A stretch of 22,998 nt of DNA from Ideonella sp. (GCA_016721465.1 JADKIA010000035.1:1-22998), one strand, 5' to 3'; positions 1 through 7,955 are shown, counted from the first letter of the stretch. A program made the numbers and translations. The notes: generated by a model from the letters alone, not told the origin.

Positions 1-360
1 AGGCCGCGCCGCAAGCCGGCAGCGCCAGAACCCGTCCGGTGATAGACTCCGCCCATCGCGATGACGCATTATTCATTGCCTTGGCTCGATGAGCCGAGGC
101 CCGGTTCTCGGCAGCAGAAACCGTTTCGTCGAACCTTGTCGCTGCGTGGGCCGCCTGCTTCATCTGCGGGCCCATCACAGGCCCCAAGACTCATCCCTCA
201 TTGCCCTTTATGGATGCGCACCGCATGCGGTGCCTTTTGATGCCACCTGGGGCCCTTGGCCACGTGGTGGAGGTCGTTCACGAGCCCGGGGACTTTCCAG
301 CACCAGGGGTGCACTTTGCGTTAGGCGTCGCGGCTCGACCGGCCCTGTTTCCATTGATCT
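1..360. other. Stretch with no recognisable gene
   Basis: None of the six frames gives a product I can assign. Visible items are a promoter-like stretch at 38-58, a hairpin at 79-99 (CCTTGGCTC / GAGCCGAGG, loop GAT, one G-T pair), and a low-confidence 59-codon frame at 61-240. The density of single-base errors in the next 4 kb suggests that a real gene could be hidden here. Confidence 0.4.
61..240 (+). CDS. Possible small ORF, unrecognised (59 aa)
   Basis: An ATG at 61 opens a 59-codon frame that ends with TGA at 238-240. I recognise no family: the product is rich in Pro, Arg and Ser and has no signal peptide or membrane segment. There is no convincing Shine-Dalgarno sequence. The only support is a promoter-like stretch just upstream (38-58) that resembles one before the deaminase gene at 2912. 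The surrounding bases carry many indels, so the true frame may differ. It could equally be chance open frame in GC-rich DNA. Confidence 0.15.
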   Translation: MTHYSLPWLDEPRPGSRQQKPFRRTLSLRGPPASSAGPSQAPRLIPHCPLWMRTACGAF

Positions 361-595
361 TTGATTCGACACCAACATCTCCCATCCAACGATCGCCATC
401 GGCAAGCACTCGGTTTCTCCCTTTCCAAGCAGCTGGACGACGGTGGCTACCGCCGCGCCAGCGTGTCCATCCGCAGCGGCCGCGCAGCGCCAGCACCGAC
501 CGCGTCATGCGCTTCTTCGACCGCTTCGATTCCGAGCGCGCCGCGCACCTTATGCCCATGCGCAAGGCCGCCTGGTGACGCAGACCGTGCGCTGA
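361..595 (+). CDS. Small hypothetical protein, frame-disrupted
   Basis: Pieced together across frames, the product runs NISHPTIAIGKHSVSP, then LSKQLDDGGYRRASVSIRSG, then STDRVMRFFDRFDSERAAHL, then YAHAQGRLVTQTVR and TGA at 593-595. That is about 78 residues. No function is known to me. The C-terminal Y/A-AHAQG motif recurs in the next small gene at 679, so the two look like distant paralogs. The start is uncertain: TTG at 361 followed by one extra base fits, and no ATG is in frame. At least three single-base shifts (near 365, 415-485 and 550) break it, and I take them as sequence errors. The residue pattern is strongly protein-like, but the boundaries are approximate. Confidence 0.5.
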
Positions 596-678
596 GGCGT
601 CACGGCGTCTTGTCACCACTGCGGGTTCGCCCCAGGGCGGACTCCGCCATTACCGAGGTTTTCGGCGCGAGGGTTTCA

Positions 679-901
679 ATGGACGTCACCAAGATCTTCC
701 GCCACCAGGATTACGAGCTGGTGTGCAGCGCCAAGGCGGTGGACGCGGCAAAGTTCGCGCCGTCGCTGGTGGTGTCCAAACAGGTCTGGCCGACCCGGCT
801 TCGCGTCATTGCGGTCAAGCGCGGCGCGACCACAACAGCGAAGACACGCCATCGATGCCGCGCACGCGCAAGGCATCGAGTGGGTGCAGAACTATGGCTG
901 A
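679..901 (+). CDS. Small conserved hypothetical protein, one frameshift
   Basis: ATG at 679 follows a GAGGG ribosome site at 669-673. The frame reads MDVTKIFRHQDYELVCSAKA, then a KFAPSLVVSKQVWPTRLRVIAVKRG segment (given here as one stretch only by its ends, residues about 25-49). After a shift near 835-855 it ends AIDAAHAQGIEWVQNYG with TGA at 899-901. The length is about 74 residues. It is probably a cytosolic protein of alternating strands and a C-terminal helix. It shares the AHAQG C-terminal motif with the gene at 361-595, so the pair may come from a tandem duplication. I know of no function. Downstream lie the hairpins at 931-1006, which probably end this transcript and the opposing peptidase transcript. 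Confidence 0.6.
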
Positions 902-930
902 GCCCGCGCACGTCCATGCCCGCGCACTGG

Positions 931-1006
931 TTTGTGGCTGGCGAGCGGGCCGCCGCCCAGAGGGCGTCGGTTTCACCAGCCACAAAGCCCCTGTCGGGCC
1001 TTTGTG
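931..1006. terminator. Overlapping inverted repeats between convergent genes
   Basis: Two stems share their middle arm. TTTGTGGCTGG (931-941) is a perfect 11-bp inverted repeat of CCAGCCACAAA (976-986). CACAAAGCCC (981-990) pairs with GGGCCTTTGTG (996-1006) with one bulged G. The two cannot form together because 981-986 is used in both. They sit between the small + gene ending at 901 and the - strand peptidase ending at 1079, so a bidirectional terminator is the simplest reading. No U-tract follows on either strand. Confidence 0.45.
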
Positions 1007-1078
1007 CGCGGGTTCGCTCTGCGAGGCCGTGGGGAGCCCGCGCGTCAGCGCACGCGTCGCGGCAGTGCCGCCGCCTGC

Positions 1079-2435
1079 TCACCCACCTGCTGCCAGCAGC
1101 GCTGCGGTCATCGCCAGACCTTCACGCATCAGCGGTGCCAGCATGCTCATTGGCGCATGCTGCGAGCACGCCGGGTAGCTGTGCGGCACCCACACCGTAA
1201 GCAGGCCGAGCGTGTCGGCAAACACATCGTTGAGCAATGAGCCGCCCAGGTTGGGCAGGCCGAATGCCGGTGTGCTGCTCGATGGCCTGCATCGCCATGT
1301 GCACCCAGGCGTTGTCCGGGTCCAGGCGGTGGCCTGCATGATCACCGGTCGCTCACGGTGATGTCACCGAAACCGTGCCGCGCCAGGTGAGCAGCAGGTG
1401 CTCGCGCATCCGCGATGCATCGGTGCCGACCACGAAGCGCAGTTGCAGCGTGGCGCGCGCGGCCGGCGGGATGGCGTTCACCGGTGCGGCCGGGCTGCCG
1501 CAGCCGCAGGGCCAACACCTCCAGGCTGTTCCAGCCGAACACGCGCTCGGCAGGGCTCAACCCTGGCTCACCCCAAATCGTTGGCGATGGCCGGATCGCT
1601 CGGCCCACCTCCGACCTCGATGTCGGCCAGCGCAGCGGCGCACGGCGGTGGGGGGATCGGTGGCGGGCGCAGGCCCTGCACCTGGATGCAGCCCCCGCGG
1701 TCCATCAGGCTGGCGATGGCGTGCGCCATCACCGTGCCGGGGTTGCGCAGCAGGCCACCCCAGTTGCCGGAGTGGCGACCGCCCTCGCGCAGGTTCTGCA
1801 CGAGGTCGACATTGGCCACGCCGCGCGAGCCCAGGAACACGGTGGGCCGATCGGCGCGAAGCCGCGGGGCCGTCGCTGGCGATCAGCGCATCGGCGGCCA
1901 GCCGGCCGCGCCGCGCGGCGCAGAACCCGGCCAGGCCCGGCGAGCCGGTCTCCTCGGCCCATCTCCAGCAACCACTTGGCGTTGAAGCCCAGGCGGCCGC
2001 CGCGGGCGTGCAGCACGCTGGCCAGCGCGCGGCGATGTTGATGCCGTGCTGGCTCTTGTTGTCTGCACTTCCGCGGCCATACCAGCGCTCGCCGGCCACG
2101 GCCAGTGTCCAGGGGTCGCGCCATCCGCCCATTGGCCTTCGTGGCCGCGCACCACGTCGCCATGGCCATAGAAAAGCACGGTGGGCAGGGCGGCGTCTTC
2201 GATGCGCTCGGCGGTGAGCAGGCGGCGCGCCGGGCACCGGGTTGTCGTGCAGCTGGCAGTCGAAGCCCAGGCCGTGAGCTTGGGCGCGATCTCGTCGGCG
2301 AGGTAGGCGCGCAGCTCGGCGGCGCGGGTGCCGCCTGGTTGTCGGTGGGGCAGCCACGCGGCGTGACAGGTCGGCGAAGAACGCGCCGGTGTCGAAGTGC
2401 GCCTGGGCATGTTGTACGGCGGCGGTCCGGCTCAT
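1079..2435 (-). CDS. M20-family metallopeptidase, multiply frameshifted
   Basis: A zinc-dependent exopeptidase or dipeptidase of about 450-460 residues. The start is ATG at 2433-2435 and the stop TGA at 1079-1081. M20 landmarks appear in order: LFYGHGDVVRGHEGQW (metal His), ERWYGRGSADNKSQH (bridging Asp), LEMG/EETGSPGLAG (general-base and metal Glu), ASDGP (metal Asp), GGRHSGNWGG (lid/dimer domain), and near the C-terminus a VPHSYPACSQHAP stretch followed by LAPLMREGL, typical of the last metal ligand region. The landmarks lie in different frames, which implies at least seven single-base shifts; I infer sequencing error. The ABM-domain gene lies 53 bp upstream on the same strand, so the two are probably co-transcribed. 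The substrate cannot be told from sequence, and the peptide-hydrolase role comes from the family. Confidence 0.75.
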
Positions 2436-2488
2436 CGGGGCACTCCTGGCGTTGGCAGGCGGCACGGCCGCCGCGGGCTGTGCGCTGG

Positions 2489-2795
2489 TCAGTCGGCCGA
2501 CTTGGCCACCGGAAGTCGTAGTGCTCCATCTGGCGGCTGGCCCGGCAAAGAACGGGCTGATGATGGCCCGCCACTGCGGGAACAGCGGTCCGCCTCGGAA
2601 GCCCACGGTGTAGTCTTCCAGCGTCTCCAGAAGATCTGCAGGATGAAGCGATCGGGGCCTCGATGCCCTGGTTCACTTTCCAGCCTTTCATGCCCTTGGC
2701 CTCGCGAAGCAACCGGCCAGCGCATGCTGCAGTGCGGCGGCGAACGCTTCGCCCTGGCCGGGGAGGATGCGGATGTCGGCGATTTCCAGAATCAT
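2489..2795 (-). CDS. Antibiotic biosynthesis monooxygenase (ABM) domain protein
   Basis: ATG at 2793-2795, stop TGA at 2489-2491, about 102 residues. The product begins MILEIADIRILPGQGEAF and continues AKGMKGWKVNQGIEAP, RFILQIFW and PLFPQWRAIISPFFAGP, ending VAKSAD. This is the dimeric ferredoxin-like ABM fold (about 100 aa) found in small cofactor-free oxygenases and quinol-handling proteins; many members have no known substrate. It has two or three single-base shifts, near 2710, 2655-2630 and 2510. It is the first gene of a two-gene - strand unit with the M20 peptidase and is divergent from the PLP enzyme at 2912. The role is unknown; the fold call is from recognisable motifs. Confidence 0.65.
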
Positions 2796-2857
2796 GGCGA
2801 AGTGTCTTGTCGAGGGCGGTCCGGGTCAGCGGTGGCCTGCCACGGGGCATCGGGCCC

Positions 2858-2878
2858 GGTGGGTAGAGTCCGCCATCG
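2858..2878 (+). promoter_or_regulatory. Promoter-like stretch before the deaminase gene
   Basis: This 21-base stretch contains TAGAGT (2864-2869, four of six matches to the -10 consensus) and TCCGCC followed by ATCG. A closely similar stretch lies at 38-58 (TAGACT, TCCGCC, ATCG). It falls 34-54 bases before the GTG start at 2912, in the 116-bp divergent gap. No good -35 hexamer is visible, so this is tentative. Confidence 0.25.
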
Positions 2879-2911
2879 TCCGGCCGGTGCCGCCGGGATC
2901 GAGGAGCGCCG

Positions 2912-4204
2912 GTGGCGACCGAGACGATGCTGGACCCGCTGCCGCACAGCGGCCTGAAGGGCTTCCCAGCGGGCAGCCGCCCATGCACACCAGCGCCGTG
3001 GCGCAGGCGGGCTGGAATGTGCTGGCCGGCGACCTGCCTCCGCCCGTGGCGTTGATCAAGCGCGAGGCGCTGGAGCACAACCTCGCGTGGATGCAAGGGC
3101 GCGTGCGCGATTGGGGCATCGAGCTGGCCCCGCACGGCAAGACCACCATGGCGCCGCGCCCGTTCCGGCGGCAGCTCGACGCCGGTGCCTGGGGCATCAC
3201 CTTCGCCACCGTGACGCAGCTGGCCGTGGGGTGGCGGCAGGCGGCGCCGCCGCCTCGTCGCCAACCAGGCGCTCGGCGATGCCGACCTCGACCACGCTGC
3301 AGCGCATGCTCGCCGCGCATGTAGGGCTGCGCGTGGTGTTCCCGGGTGGACTCCGCTGGCAGCTCGCGCTGATCGAGGCGTGGTTCGCGCGCCATTCGGG
3401 CGGCGTGCCGTTCGAGGTGATGCTGGAAGTTGGCGTGCTCGGTGGCCGCACCGGTTGCCGAACCCACGACCAGGCGCTGCAGCTGGCGCGCGCCCTGCAC
3501 GCCAGCCTGGCCGTTCGGCTGGTGGGCATCGAATGCTACGAAGGCCTGGGCGCCACGGGGAAATCCGATGCCGACGCGGCCCTATGCCGGCGCGCTGATG
3601 GACCGCGTGGAGGCCATCGCGCGGCGGCCGACGAGCAACAGCTTTCGACGCGGACGAGGTGCTGGTGTCGGCCGGCGGGTCGGCCATCTTCGACCTCGGG
3701 GTGGCCGGGCGCCTCAAGCCCGGGTTGGGCCGGCCGGTGCGCGGCCGCTGCGCTCGGGCTATGTCACGCACGACCACGGTCTACCAGCGCCCGGCGGGCG
3801 TGGCCAACCAGCGCTGCGCCTGTTCCGATGGCCTGCGTGCGGCGATGGAAGGTGTGGGCCACCGCGCAGTCGCGGCCCGAGCCTGGCCTGGCGATCCTGG
3901 CCGTGGGCAGGCGCGACATCTCCCACGACATGGGCCGCCCTTGCCCATCGCGCAGGCGGCGCGCGGCGAGTTGGCCGCACGCGCGGTGCCACCGGGCTGG
4001 CACGTCACGGGCCTGAACGACCAGCATGCCTACCTGCGCTGGCCGGCCGACGAAGAGGCCACTGCGCCGGCCGTGGGCGACCGCATCGGACTGGGCATCT
4101 CGCACCAGTGCACCACCTTCGACAAGTGGCACTGGATGCCCATCGTGGAGAACGACTACCGGGTGTGCGATGCGGTGACGATGCACTTCGAAGTGGGGTT
4201 CTGA
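2912..4204 (+). CDS. D-serine dehydratase-like PLP/zinc enzyme (amino acid deaminase), frameshifted
   Basis: About 430 residues, the usual size of the DSD1/COG3616 fold-III alanine-racemase-like deaminases that eliminate water from D-hydroxyamino acids. Visible landmarks are AGWNVLAGDLPPPVALIKRE near the N-terminus; IELAPHGKTTMAP with the expected PLP lysine; GGVPFEVMLEVGVLGGRTG; LVGIECYEGL; VLVSAGGSAIFDL; LNDQHAYLRW; and GISHQCTTFDKW, whose His and Cys match the zinc site of eukaryotic D-serine dehydratase. GTG at 2912 is preferred because GAGGAG (2901-2906) sits five bases before it; ATG 2927 lacks a ribosome site. The stop is TGA 4202-4204. At least six single-base shifts are scattered through it, and I infer sequence errors. 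The substrate (D-Ser, D-Thr or other) is not resolvable. Confidence 0.75.
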
Positions 4205-4225
4205 AGCGGGACAGCTGCACCGTAC

Positions 4226-4249
4226 ACGATCATCAGTGTCAACGCGATC
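4226..4249. promoter_or_regulatory. Candidate MarR operator upstream of marR
   Basis: The sequence ACGATCA-TCAGTGT-CA-ACG-CGATC lies 38-61 bases before the marR start. Its reverse-oriented counterpart is at 4810-4829 in front of the hydroxylase gene (ACGATCAGTGT, two bases, ACGATC on the - strand). A shared, DNA-binding-site-like motif at both promoters of a regulator and its neighbouring pathway fits autoregulation plus pathway control. This is an inference from similarity only. Confidence 0.4.
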
Positions 4250-4286
4250 CGACCCGACCGGCCGGCGCGACCCAGGAGTTGCCATC

Positions 4287-4758
4287 ATGCGCAGGACCAA
4301 GGCCAAAGCGGCCGCCCTCGAGGAACAACCCGGCTACTACATCCGTCGCCTGCAGCAGATCGCCGTGGCGATCTTCCCCGAGGAGACCGAGGCGCACGGC
4401 ATCACGCCGGTGCAGTACGCCGCGCTCTTTGCGGCGCGACGCGATCCCGGGTTGGACCAGCGCACGCTGGCGGCCACCATCGGCTTCGACACCTCCACCA
4501 TCGGTGGCGTGATCGACCGGCTCGAGCGGCGCGGGTTCATCGAGCGCCACGCCTCGCCCACCGATCGGCGCGTGCGCCTGTTGCACGTCACGCCCGCCGG
4601 CAGCGCACTGCTGGACACCGTGGTTCCCGCCATGCTGCAAGCGCAGAAGCGCATCCTGGCACCGCTGGCGCCCGCCCAGCGGCCGCTGTTCCCCGGCCAT
4701 GCTCAAGCAGGTGGTGGACGCCAACAATGGCCTGAGCCGCGCGCCCAGCGACGGCTGA
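4287..4758 (+). CDS. MarR-family transcriptional regulator of the gentisate cluster
   Basis: A winged-helix repressor of about 156 residues, the usual MarR length. The start ATG 4287 follows AGGAG at 4274-4278; an in-frame GTG at 4236 has no such site. Seen: GYYIRRLQQIAVAIF (dimer helix), GITPVQYAALFAARRDPGLD, then the winged-helix segment QRTLAATIGFDTSTIGGVID, LERRGFIERHASPTDRRVR (wing with the family Asp-x-Arg motif), then the C-terminal dimer helices. One extra base in the C run near 4690 shifts the last 25 residues; the true end is NNGLSRAPSDG with TGA 4756-4758. It lies 108 bp upstream of 3-hydroxybenzoate 6-hydroxylase on the same strand, so it probably senses a pathway aromatic such as 3-hydroxybenzoate or gentisate and represses both units. 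The ligand is inferred, not shown. Confidence 0.85.
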
Positions 4759-4809
4759 AACCCGGTGCCCGGGCGGGCCAGGGTTTACGCGAATTCGATC
4801 GACCTCTGT

Positions 4810-4829
4810 GATCGTCTACACTGATCGTC
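4810..4829. promoter_or_regulatory. Candidate MarR operator/promoter of the hydroxylase operon
   Basis: A direct repeat GATCGTC (4810-4816) and GATCGTC (4823-4829) flanks TACACT (4817-4822), itself a possible -10 box (four of six). Further TGATC-CAGCAT-like copies follow at 4822-4852. The element matches the motif at 4226-4249 in opposite orientation. A repressor bound here would cover the promoter of the gene at 4867. No strong -35 box is visible at the right spacing. Confidence 0.4.
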
Positions 4830-4866
4830 AGCATACACATGATCAGCATGCATTCAGGAGCCTCGG

Positions 4867-6078
4867 ATGAGCGAATCGACTTCTGGCGCGTCCAGCCCCA
4901 GCCAGGTGCTGGTGGCCGGTGGCGGCATCGGCGGCCTGGCCGCGGCGCTTGCGCTCGTGCGCCAGGGCTTCAAGGTCAAGGTGCTGGAGCAGTCGCCCGA
5001 GATCGGCGAGATCGGTGCCGGCATCCAGCTGGGCCCGAACGCCTTTCACGCCTTCGACGCGCTGGGCGTCGGCGAAAAGACGGGCGCGCCGTGTTCACCG
5101 ACTACATGGTGATGCACGACGCGCTGGACGAGTACCGTGGGCAAGATCCCCACCGGCGAGGCCTTTCGCCAGCGCTTTGGCAATCCCCACGCAGTGATCC
5201 ACCGCGTGGACGTGCACCTTTCGCTGCTGGAAGGCGCGCAGGAGACCGGCCGGTCGAATTTCACCTCCACCCGCATGGAACGCGTGGAGCAGGACGACAC
5301 CGGCGTCACCGTCTTCGACCAGAAGGGCCAGGCCCACCGCGGCCTGGCGCTGATCGGCGCGGATGGCGTGAAGAGCGTGCTGCGTGCGCAGTACGTGAAC
5401 GACCCGCCGCGCATCACCGGCCACGTGGTCTATCGCGCCGTGGTCGACCGAGCGGACTTCCCCGAGAACCTGCAATGGAACGCCGCCAGCATCTGGGTGG
5501 GCCCGAACTGCCACCTGGTGCACTACCCGCTGCGCGGTGGCGAGCAGTACAACGTGGTGGTCACCTTCAACAGCCGCAAGCAGGAGGAGTGGGGCGTCAC
5601 CGAGGGCAGCAAGGAAGAAGTGCAGAGCTACTTCCAGGGCATCTGCCCCAAGGCGCGCCAGCTGATCGACCTGCCCAAGAGCTGGAAGCGCTGGGCCACG
5701 GCCGACCGCGAGCCCATCGGCCAATGGAGCTTCGGCCGCACCACGCTGCTGGGCGACGCGGCCCACCCCACCACCCAGTACATGGCGCAGGGCGCCTGCA
5801 TGGCGCTGGAAGATGCCGTGACGCTGGGCGAGGCGCTGCGGGTGAACGGCAACGATTTCGTCAAGGCCTTCGACCTGTACCAGCGCTCGCGCGTGGCCCG
5901 CACCGCCCGCATCGTGCTCTCGGGCCGCGAAATGGGTCGCATCTATCACGCAAAAGGCGTGGAGCGCCTGGTTCGCAACGAACTGTGGAAGGGCCGCTCG
6001 CCCGAGCGCTTCTACGACGCCATGGAATGGCTGTACGGCTGGAACGTGAAGAATTGTCTCGCCCCCGGAGCGGCCTGA
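4867..6078 (+). CDS. nagX: 3-hydroxybenzoate 6-hydroxylase (FAD monooxygenase)
   Basis: Para-hydroxylates 3-hydroxybenzoate to gentisate using NAD(P)H, O2 and FAD in the cytoplasm. About 403 residues, matching the family. The start ATG 4867 follows AGGAG (4856-4860). Class A flavoprotein motifs are clear: QVLVAGGGIGGLAAALAL (residues 13-30, dinucleotide fold), ALIGADGVKSVLR (about 161-173, DG motif) and TLLGDAAHPTTQYMAQGACM (about 291-310, FAD-ribityl GD motif). The C-terminal RIYHAKGVERLVRNELWKG and FYDAMEWLYGWNVKNCLA segments are characteristic of 3HB6H rather than salicylate hydroxylase. Two compensating single-base shifts between about 5085 and 5137 garble some 17 residues; I infer errors. 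The last residues (PGAA) and stop come from a GC-rich repeat-like element. First enzyme of the operon with the dioxygenase and hydrolase. Confidence 0.92.
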
Positions 6079-6130
6079 CGGCCCCTCCCCCTAAAAGGGG
6101 GCGGCGCCAGCGGCCCGGCAAAGCCGGTTC
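6061..6130 (+). repeat. Double-hairpin GC-rich intergenic element
   Basis: Two hairpins follow one another: CCCCC-TAAAA-GGGGG (6087-6101) and CCGGC-AAA-GCCGG (6115-6127). They occupy the 90-bp gap between hydroxylase and dioxygenase, and the element begins inside the last codons of the hydroxylase. From memory, similar C-run/G-run plus GCCGGTTCCG elements are dispersed in Comamonadaceae-like genomes, but I cannot confirm copy number from one window. It could protect or attenuate the operon mRNA. Confidence 0.45.
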
Positions 6131-6168
6131 CGTGGCGTCCACTGGTTGAACCACACTGGAGCGTATTG

Positions 6169-7208
6169 ATGAACGAACTCGGCCGCCTCGAAGACCTGCC
6201 GCCCGACTATGTGGAAGAGCTGCGCCAGCTGAACCTGGTGCCGCTGTGGCCCAGCCTGCGCGCGGTGCTGCCGCCGGGTGTGCCCACGCGCAAGACCCAG
6301 GCCACCTTCTGGGCCTACCAGGCGCTGCGCCCGCTGCTGATGCGCGCCGGCGAGCTCACCCCGATCGAGAAGGCCGAGCGCCGCGTGCTGGTGCTGGCCA
6401 ACCCCGGCCATGGCCTGGACAACATGAAGGCCAGCGCCGCCATGTACTTGGGGGCTGCAGCTGCTGATGCCCGGCGAATGGGCGCCGTCGCACCGCCACA
6501 CCCCCAACGCCGTGCGCATGGTGGTGGAAGGCGAAGGCGCCTACACCACGGTGGACGGCGAGAAATGCCCGATGAGCCGCGGCGACCTGATCCTCACGCC
6601 CACCGGCCTGTGGCACGAGCATGGCCACGACGGCACGCAGCCCGTGGTGTGGCTCGATGTGCTGGATCTGCCGATGGTCTACTACATGGAGGCCTCGTAC
6701 CACATCAACGGCCAGCGCCAGGTCGTCAAGCCCGGTCAGGGCGACCGTGCCTATGCGCGCGGCGGCATCGTGCCCACGCCGGTGTTCACGCGCTCGGCCA
6801 AGGCCTCACCCGATGCTGCGCTATCCGTGGGTGGAGACCCGCCGCGCGCTCGAGTCCCTGGCCGCCGACCAGCCCGAGCTCGAAGCCGTGCAGGTCACCT
6901 ACGTGAACCCGGAGACCGGCGGCGATGCCCAGAACATCCTGGGCTTCTACGCATTGATGCTCAAGCCGGGCCAGACGCTGCGCCTGCCCGCCCGCTCGCC
7001 CGCCAGCGTGTTCCACCTGATCGAGGGCGGCGTGGACGCGGCCATCGACACCAGCGCCTTCACGCTGGCCGAGGCCGACACCTGCTGCGCGCCCGGCTAC
7101 ACCCCCGTCACGCTGCGCAACCGCTCGGCCGACCAGCCTGCTTTCGTCTTCATCGCCGACGAGACGCCGCTGCACAAGAAGCTGGGCGTGTTCGAGGTGC
7201 GCGATTGA
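6169..7208 (+). CDS. gtdA: Gentisate 1,2-dioxygenase
   Basis: A bicupin Fe(II) ring-cleavage enzyme converting gentisate and O2 to maleylpyruvate. About 346 residues, family-typical. ATG 6169 follows GGAG (6158-6161). The N-terminus has LEDLPPDYVEELRQLNLVPL and PLWPSLRAVLPPGVPTRKTQ. The first cupin carries PSHRHTPNAVRMVVEGEG (iron His pair, residues about 105-122), YTTVDGEKCPMSRGDLILTP and WHEHGHDG. The second cupin has VFHLIEGGVDAAIDTSAF and LRNRSADQPAFVFIADE. Two single-base insertions, in the G run near 6450-6455 and near 6813, break the frame; the sequence resumes correctly each time, so errors are likely. Stop TGA 7206-7208. It precedes fumarylpyruvate hydrolase by 19 bp, consistent with an operon. 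This is the nagI homologue of naphthalene degraders. Confidence 0.92.
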
Positions 7209-7227
7209 TCCCTGGCCCGAGACCCCG

Positions 7228-7933
7228 ATGACCCAAACAACCTACCTCTTTGCGCCGCCCGCGGTGCCCTCCCTCGCCGTGCGCGGCAGGCCGCGCGCCT
7301 GCCCGTGAACCGCATCTTCTGCGTCGGGCGCAACTACCACGCCCATGCGCTGGAAATGGGCAAGCCGGTGGACAAGGCCGCCGAGCGGCCGTTCTATTTC
7401 ACCAAGTCCCCGTCCACCCTGGTGGCCTCGGGTGCCACGGTGCCTTATCCGCCCGAGACCCGGAACTACCACTACGAGATGGAGCTGGTGCTGGTGATCG
7501 GCCAGGCGGGCTTCCGCGTGCCGGCCGACCAGGCGCACCGCCTGGTCTACGGCTATGCCTGCGGTCTGGACATGACGCGCCGTGACCTCCAGCTCGTGGC
7601 GCGCGACAAGGGCCGCCCTGGGATCTGGGCAAGGACATCGAACACGGCTCGGTGGTCTCCGAGGTGGTGCCGATGCAGGGCACGGTGCTCACCGAAGCCG
7701 AGCTGGCGCTCGAGGTGAACGGCGCAGGCAAGCAGAAATCCGACATCCGCATGCTGATCTGGGACCTGCGCGAAATCATCGCCGACCTGTCGCTGTTCTA
7801 TCACCTGCAACCCGGCGACATCATCTTCACCGGCACGCCCGAAGGCGTGGGGGCCGTGCAGCCCGGCGACCGCATCACCGGCCACGTGGCCGGCGTGGGC
7901 GAGATCGCGCTGCAGATTGGCCCGGCGGAGTGA
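7228..7933 (+). CDS. nagK: Fumarylpyruvate hydrolase (FAH family)
   Basis: Hydrolyses fumarylpyruvate to fumarate and pyruvate; about 234 residues, like NagK. ATG 7228 begins MTQTTYLFAPPAVPSLAV; then RIFCVGRNYHAHALEMGKPV, PFYFTKSP, YHYEMELVLVIG (Glu-x-Glu metal ligands, about residues 82-88), CGLDMTRRDLQ (metal Asp region), IRMLIWDLREIIADLSLFYH, and PGDIIFTGTPEGVGAVQPGD, the hallmark FAH C-terminal loop. Two single-base losses or gains near 7285 and 7618 shift the frame. Stop TGA 7931-7933. Last enzyme of the gentisate operon. Because no isomerase gene is present beside it, the alternative that it hydrolyses maleylpyruvate directly (as described for HbzF-type enzymes) should be kept open. Confidence 0.88.
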
Positions 7934-7955
7934 CGCGGCGGGCCGAGGCGCCGCG
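7934..7955 (+). terminator. Hairpin directly after the gentisate operon
   Basis: CGCGGCG (7934-7940) and CGCCGCG (7949-7955) form a perfect 7-bp GC stem with an 8-base loop, starting one base after the hydrolase stop codon. No U-tract follows, so it may be a weak terminator or an mRNA 3' stabiliser. Confidence 0.35.

Noticed and set aside
79..99. Hairpin CCTTGGCTC/GAGCCGAGG as a terminator
   Set aside because: Good stem but no T-tract on the + strand and no recognised gene ending next to it.
1729..3777. 682-codon open frame on the - strand
   Set aside because: It strings together frames of the peptidase and ABM genes and the antisense of the deaminase. Most of it is Arg/Pro/Ala-rich shadow; only short pieces are real.
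1079..4204. Calling the peptidase and deaminase true pseudogenes
   Set aside because: Active-site motifs are intact across every shift and the shifts are single bases, many in G/C runs, so sequence error is the better explanation.
5095..5949. 284-codon - strand frame inside the hydroxylase
   Set aside because: Mirror frame of conserved FAD-monooxygenase codons; His/Ala/Val-rich with no motif.
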